This document shows positions 1-7,390 of a stretch of DNA of 64,000 nucleotides, piece by piece; the stretch's first letter is position 1; every line of letters starts with the position of its first letter. The translations under genes and the position numbers were made by a program. The notes under the pieces are model-generated. The model was not told where the DNA came from. It was given only the letters and a program-made list of their open reading frames with translations, and did not search any database. The DNA comes from Tellurirhabdus rosea. Its GTDB lineage: Bacteria; Bacteroidota; Bacteroidia; Cytophagales; Spirosomataceae. The DNA lies in contig NZ_CP111085.1 of assembly GCF_026278345.1 (NCBI RefSeq), positions 2,678,001 to 2,742,000 on the forward strand. Reading direction: 5' to 3'.

Positions 1-2
1 GC

Positions 3-149
3 ATTATTCTGCTGCTGATCGCGGTTTTTCCGGCCAATGTGTACATGCTCACTTCGGGTAGGTTTACCAACCTTCCGACTTGGGCGCTGGTTTTACGATT
101 ACCGCTGCAACTGGTCCTGATCTGGTGGGCCTATCAGTATACAAAGTAG
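3..149 (+). CDS. DoxX-family membrane protein, 3' end only
   Basis: The window opens inside a gene read on the plus strand. The last 48 codons end in TAG at 147-149 and encode a hydrophobic tail with FPANVYM, then LRLPLQLVLIWWAYQYTK. That pairing of an FPAN helix with a final RLPLQ...IWWAY helix resembles the C-terminus of small four-helix DoxX-like membrane proteins of Bacteroidota. Start and most of the protein lie outside the window, so the family call rests on this tail alone. Its function is not defined by sequence. Confidence 0.55.
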   Translation: MILLLIAVFPANVYMLTSGRFTNLPTWALVLRLPLQLVLIWWAYQYTK

Positions 150-171
150 GCCGAAGGATAAGGTAGTATGC

Positions 172-202
172 TTGCATACTATACAAAGTTGCCTTATTTT
201 TG
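172..202 (+). promoter_or_regulatory. Bacteroidota promoter of the acyl-CoA dehydrogenase gene
   Basis: A TTG at 172-174 lies 20 nt upstream of TATTTTTG (195-202), which fits the TAnnTTTG minus-7 consensus of the Bacteroidota primary sigma factor. Transcription would begin near 209, just upstream of the ATG at 238. This makes the in-frame TTG at 172 part of the promoter rather than a start codon. Confidence 0.55.
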
Positions 203-237
203 GATATTCGTGGACAGATTCACTAAATCAACAACAC

Positions 238-1407
238 ATGGCATCTTCAACGCTGGAATTGACCGGCTTAAACTTTAACCTGACGGAAGAGCACCTGGCA
301 GTTCAGGAAGCGGCGCGGGACTTCGCCCAGAACGATCTTCTGCCGGGCGTCATCGAGCGCGACTCCGAAGCGAAATTTCCCGCCGAGCAGGTCAAAAAAA
401 TGGGCGAACTGGGTTTTCTGGGCATGATGGTCGCCCCGGAATACGGCGGCGGCGGCATGGATACCGTTTCCTACGTCATCGCCATGGAAGAGATTTCCAA
501 GGTCGATGCGTCATGCTCGGTCATTATGTCCGTCAACAACTCGCTGGTCTGCTGGGGTCTGGAGACCTACGGCAGCGAAGAGCAAAAGCAGAAGTACCTG
601 ACCCGGCTTGCTTCGGGCGAAATCATCGGGGCCTTCTGTCTGTCCGAGCCGGAAGCGGGTTCGGACGCCACCTCGCAAACCACGACGGCTTTCGACCAGG
701 GCGACCATTACCTGCTTAACGGCACCAAAAACTGGATTACCAACGGCAACTCGTCAGGCGTTTGCCTCGTGATGGCCCAGACGGACGTCGAAAAGAAGCA
801 CAAAGGCATCAACTGCCTGATTGTGGAGAAGGGCCAGCCGGGCTTTGTGGTTGGGAAAAAGGAGGACAAAATGGGCATCCGGGCTTCGGATACGCACTCG
901 CTCATGTTCACGGACGTGAAGGTGCCGAAGGAAAACCGCATCGGTCCCGAAGGCTTCGGTTTCAAGTTTGCCATGTCCACCCTCAACGGCGGCCGGATCG
1001 GGATTGCGGCCCAGGCCCTCGGCATTGCGGCCGGCGCTTACGAACTCGCGCTGAAATACAGTCAGGAGCGCAAATCGTTTGGCCGCCGGATTTTCGACCA
1101 CCAGGCCATCCAGTTCAAGCTTGCCGAAATGGCGACCCGCATTGAAGCCGCCCGGCTGCTGGTCTACAAAGCGGCCCGGCTGAAGGACGAAGGCAAGGAT
1201 TACGTGCAGGCCGCCGCCATGGCGAAACTGTACGCTTCAGACGTGGCCATGTGGGCCACTACGGAGGCCGTTCAGGTGCACGGAGGCTACGGATACGTGA
1301 AGGAATTTCATGTGGAGCGCCTGATGCGGGACGCCAAAATTACCCAGATTTATGAAGGGACTTCAGAAATACAAAAATTAGTTATTGCCCGCGAACTGGT
1401 CAAATAG
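238..1407 (+). CDS. Acyl-CoA dehydrogenase
   Basis: This 389-residue protein is a soluble flavoprotein acyl-CoA dehydrogenase that oxidises acyl-CoA to trans-2-enoyl-CoA and passes electrons to electron-transfer flavoprotein. It has the full family order: helical N-domain, beta-domain with LSEPEAGSDA and NGTKNWITNG (FAD and substrate contacts), then the helical C-domain with RKSFGRRIFDHQAIQ and, near the end, YEGTSEIQKLVIAREL. The catalytic glutamate of short- and medium-chain enzymes is expected in that IYEGTSEIQ segment. The ATG at 238 is preferred because a good promoter covers the earlier TTG and because the family is about 380 residues long. Chain-length specificity cannot be read with certainty; short-chain (butyryl) type is likely. 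It stands alone with its own promoter and terminator. Confidence 0.93.
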   Translation: MASSTLELTGLNFNLTEEHLAVQEAARDFAQNDLLPGVIERDSEAKFPAEQVKKMGELGFLGMMVAPEYGGGGMDTVSYVIAMEEISKVDASCSVIMSVNNSLVCWGLETYGSEEQKQKYLTRLASGEIIGAFCLSEPEAGSDATSQTTTAFDQGDHYLLNGTKNWITNGNSSGVCLVMAQTDVEKKHKGINCLIVEKGQPGFVVGKKEDKMGIRASDTHSLMFTDVKVPKENRIGPEGFGFKFAMSTLNGGRIGIAAQALGIAAGAYELALKYSQERKSFGRRIFDHQAIQFKLAEMATRIEAARLLVYKAARLKDEGKDYVQAAAMAKLYASDVAMWATTEAVQVHGGYGYVKEFHVERLMRDAKITQIYEGTSEIQKLVIARELVK

Positions 1408-1440
1408 CACTTCCTTATACCGTTTACACAATTTTTTTTC

Positions 1441-1484
1441 AAAAGATGCATGTATCCTTGGCGGGCACGTGCATCTTTTTTTAT
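1441..1484 (+). terminator. Intrinsic terminator after acyl-CoA dehydrogenase
   Basis: AAAAGATGCATGT at 1441-1453 pairs with ACGTGCATCTTTT at 1466-1478 with one wobble, around a 12-nt loop, and runs into a T-rich tract. It sits 33 nt after the stop codon. Confidence 0.8.
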
Positions 1485-1503
1485 ATTTTCACGGGATAAA
1501 CAC

Positions 1504-1535
1504 TTGTATTAGTTTTGTCCAATTTATTAGATTTG
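1504..1535 (+). promoter_or_regulatory. Candidate promoter of the AraC-type regulator gene
   Basis: TTG at 1504-1506 is followed after 21 nt by TAGATTTG (1528-1535), an exact TAnnTTTG minus-7 box. The predicted start of transcription near 1542 leaves a leader of about 50 nt before the ATG at 1592. Confidence 0.5.
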
Positions 1536-1591
1536 TGCAATAAACACGATACACCACCTAAAGCTATAGATAGGACTTAGCGTTTACCGTC

Positions 1592-2518
1592 ATGGAAGAT
1601 TATAACAAAATCATCGAATCGCTGGGCGTCAAATTCATTAAAGCGCGTAACATCCGGATTCTTCAGCCGATTACGATCAAGAATTACTACGATGTGGAGA
1701 ACTCGTTGATGATTCTTTACAACGGCGAAGTATCGTTTGGGGAGGAGCTGCAGCAGGTTGAACCGGGGGATATGCTCTTTATTCCGGGCGGCAAACACGT
1801 GACCGTCACCTACGGCGATCCGACCTCTCCGAAGACCGTGACGAACGAAGAGTTCATGACCCACCGCGAACTGTATTTCGAAGCCAACCGGGATACGCAG
1901 AAGATCGGCAACATGCCCAACTCGTTCGGCTACGTCTCCTTTGAGGCCAAGGTCTTCGACTCGGTAAACTTCTTCAACTCGCTGGACATTCCGCCCTTCA
2001 TCATCAAGGGCGAAAGCCAGCTGGCGCTTACCATCAACGATATTCTGGCGGAAGACATGCTGGAGACCGCCGGAAAAGGCCGGATTATCAAGATCAAAAC
2101 GGAAGAGATCGTCATCGAGGTCATCCGCTACATCCTGAAGAACCGCCTGTTCGTCGAGCAGCTCGTGACCAACAGCACGTATTTCAAGGACCCGCGCCTG
2201 ATCGATATTTTCGCCTACATCAAAAACAACCTCGGCGGCGACCTTTCCAACAAGGTGCTCGCCAACGTGGCCAACGTGTCGGAAGATTATGTCGGGCAGT
2301 ACTTCAAGATGCTGACGGGCATCAACCCGCAGGATTACATCGAATACCAGCGGATGGAAGCCGCCGTCGGCCTGCTGCGGACGAGCAAGAAAAGCATCCG
2401 GGCGATCGGGGCCGAAGTGGGCTACAAGGATACGGCCTATTTCTGCCGCCGCTTCAAGATGATGTTCGGTATTCCCGCCGGAAAGATGCGCCGCCGGGAG
2501 TCGCTGATGAATGTGTAA
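1592..2518 (+). CDS. AraC-family transcriptional regulator
   Basis: A 308-residue cytoplasmic DNA-binding regulator. Residues about 20-110 form a cupin-like sensory part (GEVSFGEELQQVEPGDMLF, then IPGGKHVTV). The last 100 residues carry the two helix-turn-helix motifs of AraC proteins: LSNKVLANVANVSEDYVGQY in the first, and a C-terminal half with IRAIGAEVGYKDTAYFCRRF. The ligand is unknown. The gene is monocistronic, has its own promoter and lies downstream of the acyl-CoA dehydrogenase terminator, so a regulatory link to that gene is possible but unproven. It is followed directly by a heptad-repeat hairpin. Confidence 0.9.
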   Translation: MEDYNKIIESLGVKFIKARNIRILQPITIKNYYDVENSLMILYNGEVSFGEELQQVEPGDMLFIPGGKHVTVTYGDPTSPKTVTNEEFMTHRELYFEANRDTQKIGNMPNSFGYVSFEAKVFDSVNFFNSLDIPPFIIKGESQLALTINDILAEDMLETAGKGRIIKIKTEEIVIEVIRYILKNRLFVEQLVTNSTYFKDPRLIDIFAYIKNNLGGDLSNKVLANVANVSEDYVGQYFKMLTGINPQDYIEYQRMEAAVGLLRTSKKSIRAIGAEVGYKDTAYFCRRFKMMFGIPAGKMRRRESLMNV

Positions 2519-2522
2519 AACG

Positions 2523-2582
2523 AAGTCGTAAGTCGTAAGTGGCTCCGCCTCGCTGGGAGACGGCGGAGCCACTTACGACTTC
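2523..2582. repeat. Heptad-repeat hairpin element, copy 1
   Basis: Two AAGTCGT heptads (2523-2536) lead into a 20-bp perfect stem, 2530-2549 pairing with 2562-2581, around a 12-nt loop. The tip of the left arm is GGCTCCGCC. The element fills the 67-nt gap between two convergent genes, starting 4 nt after the AraC stop and ending 3 nt before the stop of the opposing gene. No T-tract follows the stem, so simple intrinsic termination is not obvious. Confidence 0.85.
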
Positions 2583-2585
2583 ATT

Positions 2586-3383
2586 TTATTGACTAATTAC
2601 CCCTTTGTTCGCTTTCTGAACGACATCGGCGATTTCGGGCAGCAGCTCGGGATTTTTCTCGATTCCGTTGCCGACCACAATCACATCCGCCCCCGCCTGC
2701 AGGGCCGCCATCGCTTTCTCGGGTGAGTTGATGCCGCCGCCGACCACAATGGGCGTATCGACCGCCGCGCGGACGGCCGCGATCATTTCGGGAGAAACTG
2801 GCCGACGCGCGCCGCTGCCCGCATCCAGGTACATCAGTTTCAGGCCGAGCATTTCGCCCGCCATTGCCGTACAGGCCGCCACGCCGGGTTTGTCGTGGGG
2901 CAGCGGCGTCGTATTGCTGATGTAGGAAACCGTCGTCTGGGTGCCGCTATCGACCAGCATATACCCGGTCGAGAGGATTTCGAGACCACTTTGCCGAAGG
3001 ATGGGAGCCGCCACGACATGCTGTCCGATCAGAAAGTCCGGATTGCGGCCCGAAATGAGCGAAAGGAGCAGGATGGCATCCGCACTCGGCTCGATGTGGA
3101 GACTGTTGCCGGGAAAAAGAACGACCGGAATCGGCGTATAATCCCGGATCATACCGATAATTTCGCGCGTTACGTAACTGGTGATCAGGCTGCCGCCGAC
3201 AAAAAAGAAATCGACCCGATTTTCAACGCTTCGTATCAGGAGGTCCTTAAACGCGTCTTGCCCGACCTTATCCGGATCGAGCAAGACAGCGAACGATTTT
3301 TGGCCCGCTTCTTTACGGGTATACAGACTGGTAAGGAGATGGCTGGGTTTGCCGACCGGAAGCGTATGGCTGCTTTGATGCAT
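2586..3383 (-). CDS. Geranylgeranylglyceryl phosphate synthase-like protein (PcrB/GGGPS family)
   Basis: This 265-residue TIM-barrel prenyltransferase joins an isoprenoid diphosphate to sn-glycerol-1-phosphate through an ether bond, the first step of archaeal-type lipid synthesis and also found in Bacteroidota. Family marks are FAVLLDPDKV near the N-terminus, FFFVGGSLIT, PVVLFPGNS, YLDAGSGARRPV and a phosphate-binding VVGGGINSPEKA. The start is set at the ATG at 3383 (MHQSSHTL); an ATG at 3407 is also in frame. The 5' end overlaps the upstream gene by about 70 nt in another frame, so translation may be coupled. Chain length of the prenyl donor is not readable. Confidence 0.88.
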   Translation of the reverse strand: MHQSSHTLPVGKPSHLLTSLYTRKEAGQKSFAVLLDPDKVGQDAFKDLLIRSVENRVDFFFVGGSLITSYVTREIIGMIRDYTPIPVVLFPGNSLHIEPSADAILLLSLISGRNPDFLIGQHVVAAPILRQSGLEILSTGYMLVDSGTQTTVSYISNTTPLPHDKPGVAACTAMAGEMLGLKLMYLDAGSGARRPVSPEMIAAVRAAVDTPIVVGGGINSPEKAMAALQAGADVIVVGNGIEKNPELLPEIADVVQKANKGVISQ

Positions 3384-3804
3384 TATTTTGAGTAAATCGG
3401 GAAACATACTTCAAGGCCTGATCCTTGGCGTAAGCCGTAGCGATCGAGGTCACGATACCCATTATAGCTCCACTGATCGCCGATTTCTTAGGCGCCGATT
3501 CAGCCGCTTTGGTCGCACGGTGCGTCATTGCTTTCTGACTGTGCTGCGGATAATATTCATCGGCATCTTCATCGTAGTAAGCTTCCTCCTCGTCCTGGTC
3601 TCTGTCTTTGGGCAGAATCAGGCTTGCGATGAGGTAAACCGCCAGGGAAACACCAGCAACAATAGCAACAGTCTTGCCAACTTCCGAAGCGTCACCCTTC
3701 AGCGAGCTTACATTCGTTTCAATGCGGCTTTTGTACTGCTCCGTTGCCTCCATTAATTCCGCCCGGCGAGCTGAGGTATCCGAAAAAGGTACGTTCGGGT
3801 CCAT
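3313..3804 (-). CDS. Hypothetical membrane-anchored protein
   Basis: A 163-residue protein of unknown function. It starts with a charged segment, has one strong membrane helix (VAIVAGVSLAVYLIASLIL, about residues 45-65), then a very acidic linker (DEEEAYYDEDADEYY), and a second weakly hydrophobic stretch (ISGAIMGIVTSIATAYA, about 110-126) before a polar tail. It lies 46 nt downstream of the holin-like gene on the same strand and overlaps the GGGP synthase start, so the three probably form one transcript. The last 24 residues fall in the overlap. I recognise no family; a small envelope-stress or scaffold protein is possible. Confidence 0.6.
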   Translation of the reverse strand: MDPNVPFSDTSARRAELMEATEQYKSRIETNVSSLKGDASEVGKTVAIVAGVSLAVYLIASLILPKDRDQDEEEAYYDEDADEYYPQHSQKAMTHRATKAAESAPKKSAISGAIMGIVTSIATAYAKDQALKYVSRFTQNNASKQPYASGRQTQPSPYQSVYP

Positions 3805-3850
3805 AATTTGAGCGTTCTAAAATTAGTAAAAAATTGGTTGGTATGACTGT

Positions 3851-4315
3851 TTAAACATTGGGGTTCTGATAAGACGGCCCCGCGCCGCCCGTTGCCCGTT
3901 CGGAATAAGACTGCCGGATCGACTCTTCCGTCTGCTGGCGGAGTTCGTTGATCGCGTCCGTTTTTTCGTGTTCCTTCTTTTCCTGCTGGCTTTTCAGCAC
4001 GCCATAGGCCATCGTCCGGATGCGGGCCAGGAAGAAATTCTTGGCCGCAACCCAGATGATCGTCAGCACCAGAAAGAATCCGGCCACGATCAGAAAACCC
4101 AGGTACCGGCTGTCGGTCAGGTGGTTGATCCAGGCCGCCAGCAGACTAAAAAGAAATATCGTTGTGATCGTCGCCAGAAAACCCAGCACAATTCCGTGTA
4201 CTGCCTGTACCGCCCCCTCTTCTACCTTATTCCGCGTTTCCAGCTTGAACAGTTCAATACGGGCTTCAAGGTATTTAAAGATACTGTCCCGAATTTCATC
4301 AATTTTTTCCAACAT
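3851..4315 (-). CDS. Phage holin-like membrane protein (holin superfamily III type)
   Basis: A 154-residue protein with an N-terminal amphipathic helix (MLEKIDEIRDSIFKYLEARI), two adjacent membrane segments (VLGFLATITTIFLFSLLAAW and FLIVAGFFLVLTIIWVAA) and a long charged C-terminal helix. This layout matches the widespread chromosomal family annotated as phage holin (Phage_holin_3_6). Such genes are common in non-phage settings and no phage gene is near, so a lytic role is not implied. The ATG at 4315 is chosen because residues upstream of it look like translated leader. It is probably co-transcribed with the next gene. Confidence 0.75.
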   Translation of the reverse strand: MLEKIDEIRDSIFKYLEARIELFKLETRNKVEEGAVQAVHGIVLGFLATITTIFLFSLLAAWINHLTDSRYLGFLIVAGFFLVLTIIWVAAKNFFLARIRTMAYGVLKSQQEKKEHEKTDAINELRQQTEESIRQSYSERATGGAGPSYQNPNV

Positions 4316-4426
4316 GGCTGTCCCTGATTTGACTGTAAGGGTATTACAAAATAGATAGGATTTTGTTTGCCAAAAGGTATTATGTGGGCAGGTGCCCCGG
4401 ACGCGCCCGTTGTCTGTAATACCAAA

Positions 4427-4477
4427 ACAAAAAAGCACCGGACGGCCGAATACAGCTCGGGTCCGATGCTTTTGTTA
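4427..4477 (-). terminator. Intrinsic terminator of the DksA-like gene
   Basis: On the minus strand the 13-bp stem (4473-4461 with 4443-4431, one wobble) is followed by a T-rich tract. It lies just after the stop of the DksA-like gene and separates it from the holin-like gene. Confidence 0.75.
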
Positions 4478-4492
4478 TCGCTGGAAAGACGC

Positions 4493-4879
4493 TTAACTGG
4501 CGCGCTTCAGTTTTGCTTCGATGGTTTGCTGGGTATGCGGAACGGCCCGCAGACGCTCTTTGGGAATGAGCTTGCCCGTATCGACGCAGATGCCGTACGT
4601 ACCGTTCTTGATCCGGACCAGAGCCGCATCCAGTTGCTGGATAAACTTCTGCAGACGGGCCGCCAACTGGCTCAGGTTTTCACGCTCACTCGTGTCGGCC
4701 CCATCTTCCAGCAGTTTCGACGTACCCGAGGTGTTGTCGGTACCGCTGTCGTTCCGTTTACTGAGCGTCTCCTTAATGTAGTTAAGCTCGCTACGGGAGG
4801 CTTCGAGCTTCTGGTTAATCAGAATCTCAAACTCTTTCAGGTCTTCTTCTGAATAACGCTTCTTTTCTTCCTGAACCAT
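4493..4879 (-). CDS. TraR/DksA-family protein lacking most zinc ligands
   Basis: A 128-residue DksA-like protein expected to bind RNA polymerase through the secondary channel. The first 85 residues are a coiled coil (EDLKEFEILINQKLEASRSE and LSQLAARLQKFIQQLDAAL). The C-terminal finger reads YGICVDTGKLIPKERLRAVP and ends HTQQTIEAK. Of the four zinc cysteines of the family only the first remains, so this is a zinc-poor or zinc-free variant, a form known in Bacteroidota. It is transcribed alone, divergent from glutamate dehydrogenase. Whether it responds to ppGpp cannot be told. Confidence 0.88.
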   Translation of the reverse strand: MVQEEKKRYSEEDLKEFEILINQKLEASRSELNYIKETLSKRNDSGTDNTSGTSKLLEDGADTSERENLSQLAARLQKFIQQLDAALVRIKNGTYGICVDTGKLIPKERLRAVPHTQQTIEAKLKRAS

Positions 4880-4930
4880 AAGGAGTAATGTTTGTAAATT
4901 TTTGGTTACTAAACGGTGCTTTTATGAGAA

Positions 4931-4938
4931 CAAAATTA
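4931..4938 (-). promoter_or_regulatory. Minus-7 promoter element of the DksA-like gene
   Basis: Read on the minus strand, 4938 to 4931 is TAATTTTG, matching TAnnTTTG about 50 nt upstream of the start codon. No clear TTTG was found at the usual minus-33 distance. Confidence 0.4.
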
Positions 4939-5138
4939 CAACTCAATTGATTCATTTCCATCTTATTTGGCCGCCGTTCAAAAAAAAGTCAAAATCTTAC
5001 GAATTGGTAAAACGTGAAAAACACCAAATTTTCAGACTTGTTACCCCTTCTCTTTCGTTACATCATTGCCACATTTTTCGGATTGGCCGCAAGACGTTTT
5101 GTCCTCTTTTTTTAGACTATACCATGAAAAAATAGTTA
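4939..5138. other. AT-rich intergenic stretch, no gene seen
   Basis: The 336-nt gap between divergent genes (4880-5215) is strongly AT-rich. It holds the promoter boxes listed on either side and otherwise only a short open frame (4902-5135) whose product looks like translated noncoding DNA. I see no convincing hairpin or repeat in the middle. Confidence 0.6.
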
Positions 5139-5171
5139 TTTATTAGTAGTATTTATTTTTTGGTATGTTTG
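5139..5171 (+). promoter_or_regulatory. Promoter of glutamate dehydrogenase
   Basis: TATGTTTG at 5164-5171 is an exact minus-7 box, with TTTA at 5139-5142 (one change from TTTG) 21 nt upstream. Transcription would begin near 5178, about 38 nt before the ATG. Confidence 0.55.
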
Positions 5172-5215
5172 CGAGGACATACTTCTGCGTTTTTTGTCAA
5201 CTAACTAATTAGTTT

Positions 5216-6490
5216 ATGGCTTATATCGAACCTGCACCGATAAAAGATAAAGAGAATCCCCTCGAATCCATGATGTCGCGTTTCGACGCGGCGGCCCGGC
5301 TCCTGGGCATTACGGAAGAAATGTATTACATCCTGAAAGTACCCGCCAAACAGGTGACGGTCGGCCTGCCCATCACGATGGACAACGGCGAAATCAGGGT
5401 TTTTGAAGGACACCGCGTTATTCACTCCAACATCCTCGGACCGGCCAAAGGCGGTATCCGCTTCGATCCGGGCGTTCACCTCGACGAAGTCCGGGCGCTG
5501 GCCGCCTGGATGACCTGGAAGTGCGCCGTGGTGGATATTCCGTACGGGGGTGCCAAGGGTGGAATCGCCTGCAACCCGCGCGAAATGTCGGCCGGCGAAA
5601 TCGAACGGCTGATGCGGGCCTATACCGTAGCGATGCTCGACGTGTTCGGCCCCGACAAAGACATTCCGGCTCCCGACATGGGCACGGGCCCGCGCGAAAT
5701 GGCCTGGCTGATGGACGAATATTCGAAAGCCAAAGGCATGACGGTCAATGCCGTGGTTACCGGCAAGCCGCTCGTACTGGGTGGTTCGCTGGGCCGCACG
5801 GAAGCCACGGGCCGCGGCGTGACGATTTCGGCGCTGGCGGCGATGGACAAGCTCCGGATGAATCCTTACCGGGCTTCGGCCGCCATCCAGGGCTTTGGAA
5901 ACGTGGGTTCCTACGCGGCTTCGCTCCTGCACGAACGGGGCGTCACGGTCAACGCCATCAGCGACATCAGTGGCGGTTACTACAACGACCGCGGCATCGA
6001 CATTGAGGCAGCGATTGCCTATCGCAATGCCCACAACGGCACCCTGGACGGTTTTGCGGGCGCGGAGAAGATTTCGAACGAGCAACTGCTTTCGCTGCCC
6101 GTCGATGTGCTCGTTCCCGCCGCAAAAGAAGACGTGATCACGGCCGAAAACGCCCACACCATCCAGGCGAAGATGATCATCGAAGGTGCCAACGGCCCCA
6201 CTTCCGCTTCTGCCGACGACATCATCAACAGCAAAGGCGTTCTGGTGGTACCCGACATTCTGGCAAACGCAGGCGGCGTAACGGTCTCCTACTTCGAATG
6301 GGTACAGAACCGCATCGGCTACAAATGGACGCTCGACCGCGTCAACCGCCGTTCCGACCGCATCATGAAAGACGCCTTTGACCGGGTGTATGACACTTCG
6401 ATCAAATACAGCGTTTCGATGCGCCTGGCCGCCTACATCGTCGCCATCGACAAAGTAGCGAGCACGTACAAGTTCCGCGGAGGATATTGA
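5216..6490 (+). CDS. gdhA: Glutamate dehydrogenase (Glu/Leu/Phe/Val dehydrogenase family)
   Basis: A 424-residue cytoplasmic enzyme interconverting glutamate with 2-oxoglutarate and ammonia, using NAD(P). Substrate-binding and catalytic lysines are in GPAKGGIRF (Lys78), TWKCAVVDIPYGGAKGG (Lys102 and Lys114) and the DMGTGPREMAW segment. The nucleotide domain carries AIQGFGNVGSYAA, then an acidic residue region, and PDILANAGGVTVSYFEWVQN. The length matches the roughly 420-residue RocG/GudB-type enzymes, which favours a catabolic NAD enzyme, although cofactor choice is not settled. It has its own promoter and is followed by a repeat hairpin and an intrinsic terminator. Confidence 0.92.
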   Translation: MAYIEPAPIKDKENPLESMMSRFDAAARLLGITEEMYYILKVPAKQVTVGLPITMDNGEIRVFEGHRVIHSNILGPAKGGIRFDPGVHLDEVRALAAWMTWKCAVVDIPYGGAKGGIACNPREMSAGEIERLMRAYTVAMLDVFGPDKDIPAPDMGTGPREMAWLMDEYSKAKGMTVNAVVTGKPLVLGGSLGRTEATGRGVTISALAAMDKLRMNPYRASAAIQGFGNVGSYAASLLHERGVTVNAISDISGGYYNDRGIDIEAAIAYRNAHNGTLDGFAGAEKISNEQLLSLPVDVLVPAAKEDVITAENAHTIQAKMIIEGANGPTSASADDIINSKGVLVVPDILANAGGVTVSYFEWVQNRIGYKWTLDRVNRRSDRIMKDAFDRVYDTSIKYSVSMRLAAYIVAIDKVASTYKFRGGY

Positions 6491-6493
6491 TTT

Positions 6494-6576
6494 AGTTAAG
6501 AGTTATGAGTTATGCATGATGAGTTAACTTGCTTTAGCTAACTAATTCATAACTCATAATTCATAACTCATGACTG
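6494..6576. repeat. Heptad-repeat hairpin element, copy 2
   Basis: Starts 3 nt after the glutamate dehydrogenase stop. The left arm is in perfect 7-nt register: AGTTAAG, AGTTATG, AGTTATG, CATGATG, AGTTAAC (6494-6528). The right arm mirrors it with ATAACTC, ATAATTC, ATAACTC, ATGACTG (6549-6576). The two arms pair over about 20 bp with two mismatches. This copy lacks the TCCGCC tip seen in others. Confidence 0.85.
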
Positions 6577-6593
6577 TTTTTCGTAATTTCGCG

Positions 6594-6617
6594 GGCCGGT
6601 TTTCCGGCCTTTTTTTG
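6594..6617 (+). terminator. Intrinsic terminator between gdhA and psd
   Basis: GGCCGG (6594-6599), a TTTT loop, CCGGCC (6604-6609) and eight T. It lies only 17 nt upstream of the next start codon, so it may also act within the leader of that gene. A TAATTTCG box at 6583-6590 could start a transcript just ahead of it. Confidence 0.75.
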
Positions 6618-6634
6618 TAACCGATCTTTTTTCT

Positions 6635-7297
6635 ATGACAATTCACAAGGAAGGATACACGATTCTTCTGGTAACGGTGCTGGTGCTGGTGGGCTTGAAC
6701 CTGGTCACGACTTACCTCTTTTCGGGCAATGACACCGCATTCTGGCTGGTGATGGTTACGAGTATCGTGCTGTTTCTGCTCGTGCTGCAGTTCTTTCGGA
6801 AGCCCCGGCGCGTGACGGATGAAAACGACAGGCATGTGATCTGCCCTGCCGACGGCACGGTTGTCGTCATTGAAGAAACGGTTGAAAGCGAATATTTCAA
6901 AGGGCCCCGCCGTCAGGTTTCGGTGTTTATGTCGCCGCTGAACGTGCACATCAACTTCCATCCGGTATCGGGGCTGGTCAAATATGTCCGGTATTACCCC
7001 GGCAAATACCTGGTGGCCTGGCATCCCAAATCGAGCACCGAAAACGAACGGACATCCGTTGTCGTGCAGGCTAAAAATGGCGTGGAAGTTCTTTTCCGCC
7101 AGATCGCGGGTGCCATGGCCCGGCGCATTGTGTGGTACGTCAAGGAAGGCCAGGAAGTGCGCCAGGGGTCCGAATTCGGCTTTATCAAGTTCGGCTCCCG
7201 CGTCGACATTTACCTGCCGCTCGACGCCGAGATCAAAGTGAAAATCGGCGAAAAAACGAAGGGCGGCGTCACGGTTCTGGCAGAACTGCCCTCCTGA
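6635..7297 (+). CDS. psd: Phosphatidylserine decarboxylase family protein
   Basis: A 220-residue inner-membrane proenzyme that converts phosphatidylserine to phosphatidylethanolamine. Two N-terminal membrane helices (about residues 8-30 and 34-54) precede the catalytic part, with ICPADGTVV, VSVFMSPLNVHINFHPV and the processing site GFIKFGSRVDIY. Cleavage before Ser188 in FGS would give the small pyruvoyl subunit of about 33 residues. The short length and FGSR site place it in the PSD-A type of archaea and Bacteroidota rather than the E. coli LGST type. No phosphatidylserine synthase gene is adjacent; a strong terminator follows. Confidence 0.9.
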   Translation: MTIHKEGYTILLVTVLVLVGLNLVTTYLFSGNDTAFWLVMVTSIVLFLLVLQFFRKPRRVTDENDRHVICPADGTVVVIEETVESEYFKGPRRQVSVFMSPLNVHINFHPVSGLVKYVRYYPGKYLVAWHPKSSTENERTSVVVQAKNGVEVLFRQIAGAMARRIVWYVKEGQEVRQGSEFGFIKFGSRVDIYLPLDAEIKVKIGEKTKGGVTVLAELPS

Positions 7298-7314
7298 TTC
7301 TACCATCAGATAAA

Positions 7315-7344
7315 CAAAAAAGCCCCGATCCGGGGCTTTTTTTA
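7315..7344. terminator. Bidirectional intrinsic terminator between psd and gcvP
   Basis: A-tract, AGCCCCG (7321-7327), ATC loop, CGGGGCT (7331-7337), T-tract. Runs on both sides let it serve the convergent genes on either strand. Confidence 0.85.
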
Positions 7345-7348
7345 TGGT

Positions 7349-7376
7349 AGCGCGGACTGATAGCCCGCGCTTTTTA
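7349..7376 (+). terminator. Second hairpin terminator after psd
   Basis: AGCGCGG pairs with CCGCGCT across an ACTGATAGC loop and is followed by TTTTT on the plus strand. It backs up the terminator just upstream. Confidence 0.6.
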
Positions 7377-7390
7377 TAACATGTGCTGGC

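Noticed and set aside
172-237. TTG at 172 as the start of the acyl-CoA dehydrogenase
   Set aside because: It would place the start inside the minus-33 box and add 22 residues not found in the family; ATG at 238 fits better.
2523-2582. CRISPR array, considered because of the regular short repeats
   Set aside because: Repeats are 7 nt with no spacers, self-complementary, and there are no cas genes in the window.
3851-4315. Possible prophage, suggested by the holin-like gene
   Set aside because: No integrase, capsid, tail or lysin gene is near, and this holin-like family is common on bacterial chromosomes.
4902-5135. A 77-codon open frame in the 336-nt gap before gdhA
   Set aside because: It lies between two divergent promoters in AT-rich DNA, and the product looks like random translation with no signal, helix or motif.
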